64,000 nucleotides of DNA. It comes from Halorientalis persicus. GTDB lineage: Archaea; Halobacteriota; Halobacteria; Halobacteriales; Haloarculaceae. The stretch spans positions 1 through 64,000 of the forward strand of contig NZ_FOCX01000018.1 of NCBI RefSeq assembly GCF_900110215.1, read 5' to 3'. Below, piece by piece: positions 51,982 through 60,815 of this stretch. The translations under genes and the position numbers were made by a program. The notes below the pieces were generated by a model. It had not been told where the DNA came from and ran no database searches. It saw only the letters and a program-made list of their open reading frames with translations. Each line of letters opens with the position of its first letter. Position 1 is the stretch's first letter.

Positions 51982-54900
51982 TTACAGGACGTCGTCGTTA
52001 ACGGTCTTTGGAACGATCTCGGCGTCGGCGAGCGGCGTGATGTTGATCTCGACACCGTGCTTCCGGTTCGGCTGATAGCCAGCGGTTGTGATCTCCGAGA
52101 GGGCGCGGTCAGCCCAGTCTGAGGGAATGCGTTTATCGATTTCTTGGCAGCGATCATCGATTTCTTCGGCCAGCGCTTTGAACTCAGCCAGTGGCGGGAG
52201 GTCGTCGACGCTCTCAATGTCCTCGTCGTCGGCGATTACCTCTAGGTACTCCTCGTCGACGATCGAGCGGTCGTCAATACCCATCGCCAGAGAGGCGCGG
52301 AGCCGTTCATCTTCGGTGAGCGTATCGAACGGCTGGCCGTCGTCGTTGAGCAGGTCGGCCCCCTCGCGCTCAAAGTAGTAAGTCATGAACAGGATGCCCG
52401 TACTAGAGTAGTGGTCGGAGCCCTTGAGCCGCCAGTTGAAGTAGTCGAAAAGGTCGGCTAGGTGTGCCTCGACGGGCTCGTCGGCGGGCTTGGCGTACGC
52501 CTCGCAGGCACGTTCGAGTTCTTCGAGCGCGTCAATCCACTCGTCGCGCCACTTGTCGACGGCGTCCCAGAACTTTTCGGCGAACGTGTCCTGGAACCAC
52601 TCTTCGTCGTTACGCTCTCGCAGTTCGACTAGCGTCTCGATCCGAGAGCGAGTCTCCTCGCGGAACGCGGCGACTTTCGGGGCGAGTTCCTCGACACGCT
52701 TGCGATCCTCGTCGTTGAAGTCCCGTTTATCAGTGCTTCCGAGGTCTTGAATCACGTCTTCGAAGACGGCGATTTGGTCAAGCCCGCTCGCACAGCGCTC
52801 GTACTGCTCGGCGGCCTCGGCCTGCTCGCTTGCCGAGAGCGAGTCGTCGCTCCGACGCCGGTTCGCCGCGCTCCGGCGCTCCCGCAGTTCGGCCTTCTGC
52901 GGTTCGAGGTACTGGTTCGCAAGTCGGTCGAACAGCCCGGCGTCGAGGCTGTGGTAGTCAACGAAGCAGGCGAAGCCTTCTCCCGTGGAGTCGGCAATGA
53001 GACGCTCGGTAGTGAGTCGCCAGAGAACCGGCGTGTTCTCCATCGTGTCAACGTGGTAGTCGAAGAGGTCGTCCTCGATGAAGGTACGGAGGTTGGGGTA
53101 CGCCTCCTCGGTCGCCGACTCGGCGCCGAGGATCTCGTCGACCTCGACGAGGCGGTCCTCGCCGTACTCGCCGTACGCTTCCTCGAAGCGCTCGACGATG
53201 CGGTCAACCATGTCTGCCTGATCGTCGGCACCATGGATCGGGACGATACCGTCTGGCTCCTCGCGGACAGCCTCCATCGCGAAGTGGTGGATGAGGTCTC
53301 TTACGTAGTCATCAATATTTTCTGGAGTAACGGTAACTGACTCTGGATCAGGGACTTCGCGATCCTCAGGGGATTCCGAAGTACGGAGAAAGATTTCTTG
53401 ACGTATCTCTTCGCGAGAGGTCTTCGATATATCTAGAGTATTATAAACTAGCGAGTCTATCCTCTCGCTCAGGTTTTCCATTCTGTTGTCGTGAGAATTG
53501 CTATCTTTTTCTGCCTTTACTGCCGCAGTCTTGATTTTATCAGATCGGTCAATTACTGTCTCTACCTCCGGTACCTCAGCATTTCTGTTATGTGGATGAT
53601 CATAGAAGAAATTCTCCCGATTATTAGAAGGAAGGATGTTTGGACCGATATAATACGGACTCAACGGACTTCTAGACCTACGATTAATCTGCAATGAATA
53701 CTGATCTTTGACTATTTGTTGTATTTCATTTATCTTGTCCAGTGATTCCATCCATGGAATTCGTCCTACTTCCCCAGGATTCCAATGCCTACCTGCGGTC
53801 AAGGACAGGAAAAGAGCATGGTAAATATCAGAATTTAGTACACCGATTAGCTTCCATGTATTATAGTTTTCATTAGGGAATAGCATTGATCCAGAATAGC
53901 CAAAAACACCATCTTCCGGGAAGTAACCAAACCTTCTTCCTGTCTCTTTTATATAGGTCCAAGTTGCGCCTGATTGACCATAGTATTGGGAATTCTGGAA
54001 TCTAGAGCCAGATATTCTCTGTAACTCTATACCACTATTCTCAAATTGAACTGTAGAGTCTACTTGAGGGAGGACCCACGCTTTTTCGCCTCCATTTGAG
54101 ATGGGGACGAATGATTCGTCGTTTTCCGTTTCCCAGTGCGATCTTAGGAACCGATCATTATTTCCAGTTAGCAATCCTTGCGCAGCATTTCCTACTGAGC
54201 CAGTCGCTTTTTCAGAGTCAATCTTTATATCCGACTGATGCAGCTGTCGTACCTCGCTCGGGATAGAATAACTAATCGGAGTTCCCGGAATACTGTCAAA
54301 TTCTCTCATGGGTACTCGATAAAACCGTCGTATTCCGTCTACTCTCCGTGATTCTAGTGTCCGCAAGAACACGTCCTCTTTCTCCTCGGTCTGAACATCA
54401 TGTAATCGGATAAATGAACCATCTGGCTCCTGATCGACGCCAATTCTCAGAACGGACCCCACAGTTCTTACGTGAGCGTTATCTAGAACGCCGAGACCAT
54501 ATTCTGAAAGGAAGTCAAATGAACCAGACCCTCCAACAAAGTCTTCTCGGAAGTCCTGATAGGTTTTCTTAAACATAAACTCTCTCTTAATCAGCATACC
54601 GATTCTACCGTTATTCTTGCAGAGATTGTTACATACTTCAACAAAATTACTACAATATTCTGTATTGTATTTGTATTTATTTTTGATATATTTTTTAACA
54701 CTCTTTGGCATCCGATTTCCGGACCCATACGGCGGGTTCATCAGCGCCACGTCGTAGTCCTGCGCCAGAATATCCAGTAACCTCACAAAACTCCGCAGGT
54801 CCTGTGCGAGGAATGAATCCGACTCCCGATGCTGCTCGACGGCCTCACGCAGACTATGCAATACCTGCCCGAGGGTGTGGCTCTCCCGAGGGTCGTCGCC

Positions 54901-56289
54901 GAGGGTCAGTTGGGTGCCCCCAACGTCGGCGTCGTCTTCAAAGAGGTCGCCGAGCGTCCCACGCACGTCAAGGAGACTCCCAAGGCCGTGAACCTCCTCG
55001 AACGCGTCGAGGATACGCCGCAGTGCCTGCTCGACATCTTCATCATCGCCGGCGACTTCCTCGAACACCTCCTCGACGCCGTCGATCTCAGCGACTGTCG
55101 CGTCGGAACAAACGATGCCGACCTCGGGCATATCGAAGCCACTCGCACCCTCCACCTCGGTACGGGTCCGTCCCTTCAAGTAGAGATTGAACGCCGCGAG
55201 CTGGCAGGCCCGCATGTCGAGGTCGACGCCATAGAGGTTATCCCGGAGAATCTTCCGCGGGATCTCCTCGTAAGGTAGGTCGGTCTCGGCGCGCCAGATG
55301 CGCTCCAGCACGTCGAAGGCATACAGCAGGAAGTGCCCACTCCCACAGGCTGGGTCGATGACCCGAAGCTCTTCAGGGTGGTCGAAATCAGTGGGCTCGC
55401 CCTCCTCTTCAGACGGAACGAGGTAGGTACAGAAGTCAGCAATGTCAGGCGATTCGTCCGGTGAGAGAGGGCGGTTCTTCCGCTCGTCAGGGGAGAACTC
55501 CTCCTGCGCTTTCACGACGTCCTGCAACTCGCCGGTGTGTTCGAGATAGAGCTTCCCCAGCGAGTTGTCGGTGAGCATCCGGACGACCCAATGAGGCGTG
55601 TAAAACTGGTTCGCCGGCGGGACATCTTCGGGGTCGAGTCCTTCACGGTCGCCCTTGCGGCGCAGGTCGTCGAGGAGTTTGACGTTGTAGTATTCGTAGA
55701 CCCACCCGAGCACGTCGTCGGCCCGCCAGACCTCGTCGGGTACGGAATCAAGCATTTTGCAGAGTTCCTCGAGGGTGTCGTCGTCCGGGTCGATCAGGCT
55801 GTACGCAGACGAGCGGTCGAAGAGTATCTCGATCTCTTCGGCGAGGTTGTCACAGGCGTTGTGGTAGGCTTCGAGGATCGCTTCGTCTTCCAGCAAGAAC
55901 TCCTCGTGGACGAGCGTCTCGGCGGCAGGTGTCAGGCCGTTATCCTTGAATACGGTGACTTCCTCGTCGATGAAACCCCGCACTTCCATGCAGCGCAGTG
56001 CGGCCAGACGGTTGACGATGGTATAGCCCACGCCTGTGACGTATTGATCGAAGGCCTCAGCCCACGTTTCGCCGTCGACGGCTTCGAGTTCAATCGCTTC
56101 CACGAGCTGCTGGGTGTTCTCGTCCAGTGAGTCGGAGTCTCCCTGTTCGTCGTCAAGCCCCTTCTGCGTGAGTTGGAATTCGACGTTATCCTCAACGCGC
56201 TCACGCATCTCGGTGACGACATCTTCGAGATGTTCACGCTCTGACTTATCGAGTTGAGCCTTCCGCTGGGAGAGAGAATCACTTGCCAT
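51982..56289 (-). CDS. pglX: BREX adenine-specific DNA methyltransferase PglX
   Basis: A 1435-residue class I methyltransferase. Motif I, RVIDPACGSGHFLLYAFDVL (near 305-325), binds SAM, and motif IV, DVALMNPPYGSGNRM (near 515), is the N6-adenine signature NPPY. The N-terminus is helical (LSQRKAQLDKSEREHLEDVV) and the C-terminal third is again helical and acidic. PglX marks host DNA in BREX. The segment after NPPY (53310-54712, about residues 526-993) is strikingly AT-rich compared with both flanks and covers the target-recognition part, indicating a swapped specificity module. A scar of a second pglX N-terminus is at 25490. Confidence 0.93.
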   Translation of the reverse strand: MASDSLSQRKAQLDKSEREHLEDVVTEMRERVEDNVEFQLTQKGLDDEQGDSDSLDENTQQLVEAIELEAVDGETWAEAFDQYVTGVGYTIVNRLAALRCMEVRGFIDEEVTVFKDNGLTPAAETLVHEEFLLEDEAILEAYHNACDNLAEEIEILFDRSSAYSLIDPDDDTLEELCKMLDSVPDEVWRADDVLGWVYEYYNVKLLDDLRRKGDREGLDPEDVPPANQFYTPHWVVRMLTDNSLGKLYLEHTGELQDVVKAQEEFSPDERKNRPLSPDESPDIADFCTYLVPSEEEGEPTDFDHPEELRVIDPACGSGHFLLYAFDVLERIWRAETDLPYEEIPRKILRDNLYGVDLDMRACQLAAFNLYLKGRTRTEVEGASGFDMPEVGIVCSDATVAEIDGVEEVFEEVAGDDEDVEQALRRILDAFEEVHGLGSLLDVRGTLGDLFEDDADVGGTQLTLGDDPRESHTLGQVLHSLREAVEQHRESDSFLAQDLRSFVRLLDILAQDYDVALMNPPYGSGNRMPKSVKKYIKNKYKYNTEYCSNFVEVCNNLCKNNGRIGMLIKREFMFKKTYQDFREDFVGGSGSFDFLSEYGLGVLDNAHVRTVGSVLRIGVDQEPDGSFIRLHDVQTEEKEDVFLRTLESRRVDGIRRFYRVPMREFDSIPGTPISYSIPSEVRQLHQSDIKIDSEKATGSVGNAAQGLLTGNNDRFLRSHWETENDESFVPISNGGEKAWVLPQVDSTVQFENSGIELQRISGSRFQNSQYYGQSGATWTYIKETGRRFGYFPEDGVFGYSGSMLFPNENYNTWKLIGVLNSDIYHALFLSLTAGRHWNPGEVGRIPWMESLDKINEIQQIVKDQYSLQINRRSRSPLSPYYIGPNILPSNNRENFFYDHPHNRNAEVPEVETVIDRSDKIKTAAVKAEKDSNSHDNRMENLSERIDSLVYNTLDISKTSREEIRQEIFLRTSESPEDREVPDPESVTVTPENIDDYVRDLIHHFAMEAVREEPDGIVPIHGADDQADMVDRIVERFEEAYGEYGEDRLVEVDEILGAESATEEAYPNLRTFIEDDLFDYHVDTMENTPVLWRLTTERLIADSTGEGFACFVDYHSLDAGLFDRLANQYLEPQKAELRERRSAANRRRSDDSLSASEQAEAAEQYERCASGLDQIAVFEDVIQDLGSTDKRDFNDEDRKRVEELAPKVAAFREETRSRIETLVELRERNDEEWFQDTFAEKFWDAVDKWRDEWIDALEELERACEAYAKPADEPVEAHLADLFDYFNWRLKGSDHYSSTGILFMTYYFEREGADLLNDDGQPFDTLTEDERLRASLAMGIDDRSIVDEEYLEVIADDEDIESVDDLPPLAEFKALAEEIDDRCQEIDKRIPSDWADRALSEITTAGYQPNRKHGVEINITPLADAEIVPKTVNDDVL
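53310..54712 (-). other. AT-rich mosaic segment inside pglX (target-recognition region)
   Basis: GC content drops sharply between these points, by eye from roughly 60 percent to about 40 percent, and recovers abruptly at 54712 beside the NPPY codons. The reading frame is intact. Antisense open frames, abundant in the flanks, almost vanish here, as expected for AT-rich coding DNA. Confidence 0.75.
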
Positions 56290-56358
56290 AGGGGATATGT
56301 ATGCTTTTCCCGAGACAGAGAAGCGTCTTTAATGTTGCCGAAGGGTAACGAATGCTAA

Positions 56359-59300
56359 TCAGTCCGAGTTTTCAAGGAGAACAATTCTCCCATCCTCGAG
56401 ACCGTCCAGACGTTCCTTCACGCCCCGGATTCGCTCCAAGACCGTTTCCGCTTCCGAAAGCAGCTCGTTCACCCGTTCTTCAGTCGGCCGCTCGTCGGCA
56501 TCGACAGCCGCAGTAACTTCGTCAGTCACAGTAGCATTCGGAAGCTCTTGGCGTAGTTCCTCAGCAACGGTCTGAAGCTTGGCCCACGCATCATCGTCTG
56601 CCCCAGGCGGTTTCGGTTTCTTGGCACGCTCGATGAGTTGGCTCACACGTCTCTTCGTGGGTGGCCGCGAGGAGTCGAGTGCCGTCTCCACGGCGTCAGT
56701 TGTCGGCGAATCTGGGTGCTCTTCACGTAGCCGTCGACCTGCATCCTGTAGTTCCGACCAAAGGCTCTGCCCCTCAGTGTCGTCGAGCAGTTCGCGAACC
56801 TGCTCGTACATATCGGCCTGCTGCACGACGGTAGAGTCGACAAGGTCAGATTCCAGTAGCTCTTCCCCGGACCACACATTCTCGAATTTCGCTTCCAAAT
56901 CGTCAAGGACGACATCGTCGAACTCGTCGGTGGCTGCGCTGCTGATTTCTCGAACGCCGTCCTTGTTCGATTGAAGCCACGCGCTCAGGTCGCCACAGAT
57001 GGTGTCGGGATCGGATTCGGCAGTGGTGTCACCCGTAATTCGTCGGTACTGTTCCGACGTTTCATCGACGCGGTGTCCCTTCGCCTCCTGGAGCCGTGAC
57101 TCGACCGTCGCCACACTCGGGACGGTGTTGCTTTCGGCCGTCGCTCGCATACTGTCAGTGACCGACGCACTCGGATAGAGCGACGCCATCGTGTCCAGTT
57201 CGTCACTAAAGCGATCCCACAGCGTTTCCCCATCGTCCTCAACGCCGAAGAGCTCGCGAGCGTCCGCGAAGGTCTTCGCTTCGTCGAGTACCGTCTCCAG
57301 GTCATCTTCAGCTCCCAGGTCGGATGTGGACAACTCATCGCCCCCGAGGGCGGGTTCGATCGTCGCCTCGAAGGCGTCGAGCGTTACGTCGAATTCCTTG
57401 TTGGCCCCTTTCAGTGTCCGCTTGATCACCGCACTGTTCTCGTCGACCCACTGCCCGAGTTCGCCCAGCCACTCGTCCGGGCCATCGCCCCTTGGCTCCT
57501 CGCCGAGTACCGTCGTGACGAGTTCTCTCACAGCCTTCGGATCGATAATCTCAACCCCAAACCGGATCTGGAGTGACGTCAGTCTACCTTTAGTCCGCAC
57601 TTGTCGGCCGATATTGGCGGGGTCGGTCACGTACTCGGTATCTTGCTTGAGCGCGACTGACTCGTTGGAAGTCGCGAGCGTGATCAGGAGCGCTGCAATT
57701 GACTCCTGTGGCGTCCCACGATAGTCGCCGTTCGCAGTCTGGGTCTGCTGGAGGAGTTTCTCGACGTCGACCGACTTCTGTGATTCGTACTTGTCGATGA
57801 ATTCGCGACACCAGCCGCTATCAGCGATCTCGGCAGTATCGGTATCGACGCCAAGCATGGCTGCGTCTGCGTCCGAAAGCGGCCATTCACCGCTGCCGCG
57901 GAAGAACGCCGCCATCGCCTTCGAATCGTCGACTTCGACGAGTGGCTGCATGAGCGTCTTTCGAGACGATCCGAACACAGTGTCGACCTGGTCCTCAACG
58001 ACATCGGCGAGTACGCTAGAGCGTGCGCCGCGGTGTCCGTGTACTGTGTACACCGATGCATCTTCGAGGATTTCAGCCACCGACGCTTCCAGGCGGCGTT
58101 TGTCGGCGCTGTGTTCGCGTTCGAGGTCGTCGTGGGACTCCGCTTCTTCATCCAGTACCTGCCCCATCCCGATGACGTTGCGAATCCGTTCCAGCATCGT
58201 CCCAGGTACCTCAATCGTAATCAAAATGTGTTCGCCACCATCGTGCCCGTCGTTCACGTCTCGCCACGTATCCACTTGTTCAGAGACAGTATCGTGATCA
58301 TCTGCCAGCACTCGAACACGGAGTGCGTCATACTTGGGTGACGGTGCCCGGTCGACCGGTTCGAGAATAGAGTAATCATACCGAAGTGGGACGGAGCGCT
58401 CGTCGCCGATATCCGCCTTCTGTAGGCTTCCGTCACTTTGGAAGAAGTCGTCGTTCTCGCGCAACCGCGTCTCCAGCCACGCTGATAGCTGGTGTGGGGA
58501 AATCTTCGCGGCCTTGTCCTGTGCGCGACTGAGGATGCTCTCCTGTTCCTCAGAGACGAGCGTGTACACCTCGTCACCCTCTTCATTCGTCTCGGTGAGG
58601 GCCTTCTGCTTCTCGACAAGTGTCTTCAGACCTGACTCAGTTCGCTCGACAACGTCGTCGGCTGACGCTGTGACGTCGTCAATCATCAACCGACCGAGGT
58701 TTTCTGGTGTTGAGGGGACAGCGGGTATCTGGTTCAGGAGGTAGAGTCCCTTGGCGAGGCGAACCTCCCACGCGTCTTCGTCGCCATCGAACGTTGGAAC
58801 CAGCGTGTTGTCGATCATTTCCTGAACCCACAGTGGGAGGTATGTCGTCTCTTCGACCAACAGGTCGAACAGTACGTCCCACGTGACCAGTGACCCCTCC
58901 TCTTTCGACGCCCACCCGAATTTGGTGAACAACGACCTGACCAAGACGAGCAGCGCTCGACCCTGGATGTAGTCTCGGTCGGTCGACCGGCCCTGCGTGA
59001 TGAGGTCCTGCATCACCGCCCGCAAGAGCGATAGGTCGTATTCCCGGAACGGATAGGATTCGATCGGGTTTGGATCTGCGCTCGTCACAGAGGAGTACGT
59101 GTGGAGTGAGAGATCAGGCATCGACGTCATCATCGACTCGACACGCTCCTTCCCATCGGGGTCAGATTTCTGGAGCCACCGCTTCCGGACAATAATCTCA
59201 GTGTCTGCTCCTTCGAGCTTCACCTGTTTGTTCGTCCAGTGGTCGTCAGAGCGCTCACCGATGAGGCTCTCACGCGTATCTGGGAGTGAATACTGCCCAG

Positions 59301-60198
59301 TGGTGACGACGACGGGATTCGGGCCCCGCTGGAGCGCTTCCATCGTCTCCTCGAACTCACGGTAGCGATGGCTGCTATCGCCGACGAAGAGTGCAACTTC
59401 GTCTAGTCCCAGCAGCAATTCCGTTCGCTTGCCTCCTTCATTTAAGGATTCAGTGGCAGTCTCGACACGCGAGACGAGATCCTCGGAATCGAACGCTTCA
59501 GGCTCAACGTCGTCTTCAGCGGTTTCGATCGACGCTTTTACCTTCGAACGGCTGTCGAGATCTGTCCCTGATGTTTCTGGTATCGCTGGCAACGCATCGT
59601 AGAGCCAGCTTCGGAGTGTGGCGCGTTCACCGAGCACGTCGTCGAACGTCTGCCCGTCGTGTTCATACTCCTGAAGCGCCTCCCAGACGCCGTCGTACTC
59701 CATGTCGAGAGTCCAGGCCCACTCGAGGAGCCAGTTCGGGTCAGTCGGGTACCCAAGCTCACGGCCAATCGCCTCAAAGATGAGGAACGGCAGGGGAGGC
59801 TCTTTCGACGCGTCGCGGTCAAGTAGGTTGAGGAAGACCGGCTTGAATTGGTCAGCGTGTGAGTCAGTGATAGACTGTTGGAGTTCATCGAAGCCTGGCC
59901 ACTGCTCAGCCAAACGATCACCGAGATAGGCAAACTGGGACTCGTCGTCTGCGAGGAGGCCGACTAGCTTCAGGAGGTGGGTCTTCCCCGAGCCAAACGT
60001 CGCATGAATGTAGAGGAATCGTGCAGCCTCACTGGGATGTGTCTGGATGACATCACCGAGTTCCGTGAGGACGCGCTCGGCGCTGTCTGTTTCGTAGAAC
60101 TCCCTAACGTCTGTCTCGGCCCGTTCACGGGTATTGACCTTCTGGACTTCTTCGAGTTGACGTGTCGGGTCGCTGTGGAAGAGGTCGACGATAGTCAT
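56359..60198 (-). CDS. brxC: BREX ATPase BrxC/PglY, copy 1
   Basis: A 1279-residue P-loop protein. FLYIHATFGSGKTHLLKLVG (Walker A, 66-76) and RTELLLGLDEVALFVGDSSH (Walker B, near 262) match the DUF499-like BrxC/PglY ATPase family. It starts TIVDLFHSDPTRQLEEVQKV, a common opening of the family. The C-terminal 400 residues carry repeated modules of the form WSELQDAGRRLREEHPDSPT, TVTDEVTAAVDADERPTEER, suggesting an internal duplication. Its start overlaps the brxB stop by 4 bp. A divergent second copy lies upstream at 60812-64000, the duplicated pattern of haloarchaeal BREX. Confidence 0.88.
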   Translation of the reverse strand: MTIVDLFHSDPTRQLEEVQKVNTRERAETDVREFYETDSAERVLTELGDVIQTHPSEAARFLYIHATFGSGKTHLLKLVGLLADDESQFAYLGDRLAEQWPGFDELQQSITDSHADQFKPVFLNLLDRDASKEPPLPFLIFEAIGRELGYPTDPNWLLEWAWTLDMEYDGVWEALQEYEHDGQTFDDVLGERATLRSWLYDALPAIPETSGTDLDSRSKVKASIETAEDDVEPEAFDSEDLVSRVETATESLNEGGKRTELLLGLDEVALFVGDSSHRYREFEETMEALQRGPNPVVVTTGQYSLPDTRESLIGERSDDHWTNKQVKLEGADTEIIVRKRWLQKSDPDGKERVESMMTSMPDLSLHTYSSVTSADPNPIESYPFREYDLSLLRAVMQDLITQGRSTDRDYIQGRALLVLVRSLFTKFGWASKEEGSLVTWDVLFDLLVEETTYLPLWVQEMIDNTLVPTFDGDEDAWEVRLAKGLYLLNQIPAVPSTPENLGRLMIDDVTASADDVVERTESGLKTLVEKQKALTETNEEGDEVYTLVSEEQESILSRAQDKAAKISPHQLSAWLETRLRENDDFFQSDGSLQKADIGDERSVPLRYDYSILEPVDRAPSPKYDALRVRVLADDHDTVSEQVDTWRDVNDGHDGGEHILITIEVPGTMLERIRNVIGMGQVLDEEAESHDDLEREHSADKRRLEASVAEILEDASVYTVHGHRGARSSVLADVVEDQVDTVFGSSRKTLMQPLVEVDDSKAMAAFFRGSGEWPLSDADAAMLGVDTDTAEIADSGWCREFIDKYESQKSVDVEKLLQQTQTANGDYRGTPQESIAALLITLATSNESVALKQDTEYVTDPANIGRQVRTKGRLTSLQIRFGVEIIDPKAVRELVTTVLGEEPRGDGPDEWLGELGQWVDENSAVIKRTLKGANKEFDVTLDAFEATIEPALGGDELSTSDLGAEDDLETVLDEAKTFADARELFGVEDDGETLWDRFSDELDTMASLYPSASVTDSMRATAESNTVPSVATVESRLQEAKGHRVDETSEQYRRITGDTTAESDPDTICGDLSAWLQSNKDGVREISSAATDEFDDVVLDDLEAKFENVWSGEELLESDLVDSTVVQQADMYEQVRELLDDTEGQSLWSELQDAGRRLREEHPDSPTTDAVETALDSSRPPTKRRVSQLIERAKKPKPPGADDDAWAKLQTVAEELRQELPNATVTDEVTAAVDADERPTEERVNELLSEAETVLERIRGVKERLDGLEDGRIVLLENSD

Positions 60199-60815
60199 TG
60201 GAGATGCACCTCTTTGATCGGGGTGTCGATTTGATGGGCTGGATAGTAGTGGCGGGATTCGTCGCTGAAGAAGCTCAGCTTCCCGCCAATGACGTCCCCA
60301 GGGAATGGGATTCCAATTGTGGACTTGACGTTCCGTCGGTCAAGTTCGTCGAGCAGTTCTGATGCACGCGTGAACGGATACAGACTGCCGAGGTTGAGCA
60401 AGAGCACCACGTGGCTCTGGGTCTCCAACTGGTCTTCGCTGAGTTCGTCCTCGATCATCTGTTGAACGAGTTGCTCGGCGAGGCGGTCCTGCATCGTCTC
60501 CTCGATACGCTCTCCCGGCGACCGATCGTCATCGAGATCGGCCAGGGGCTCGCCCAAATCAACGAGGAGTTTGTACACATCTGTCTGGGGGAGAAGTTCG
60601 TCGAGCCAGATCGGCTGAACAGTGATGTCGCTGGGGAGCTCCGGTGGCTCTTTTCGGCCATCCGACCAGGTTGCCAGACGGTCTGTGACCTGATGTTCGA
60701 CTTCCGGGTCGACAGCAGCGATTACGAACGGGTTTCGGATACCGTGCTGTCCCTGCGCGAACGTCCGTAGCTTCTCTTTGAATTCGCGATACGGTGATGA
60801 ACTGCTCTGACTCAT
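60195..60815 (-). CDS. brxB: BREX protein BrxB (DUF1788)
   Basis: A 206-residue protein. The pattern SPYREFKEKLRTFAQGQHGI, TVQPIWLDELLPQTDVYKLL, VVLLLNLGSLYPFTRASELL and GIPFPGDVIGGKLSFFSDES fits the DUF1788/BrxB family, a conserved small BREX component of unclear biochemical role. It overlaps brxC copy 2 upstream and copy 1 downstream by 4 bp each, so the three are tightly coupled. Confidence 0.88.
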   Translation of the reverse strand: MSQSSSSPYREFKEKLRTFAQGQHGIRNPFVIAAVDPEVEHQVTDRLATWSDGRKEPPELPSDITVQPIWLDELLPQTDVYKLLVDLGEPLADLDDDRSPGERIEETMQDRLAEQLVQQMIEDELSEDQLETQSHVVLLLNLGSLYPFTRASELLDELDRRNVKSTIGIPFPGDVIGGKLSFFSDESRHYYPAHQIDTPIKEVHLQ

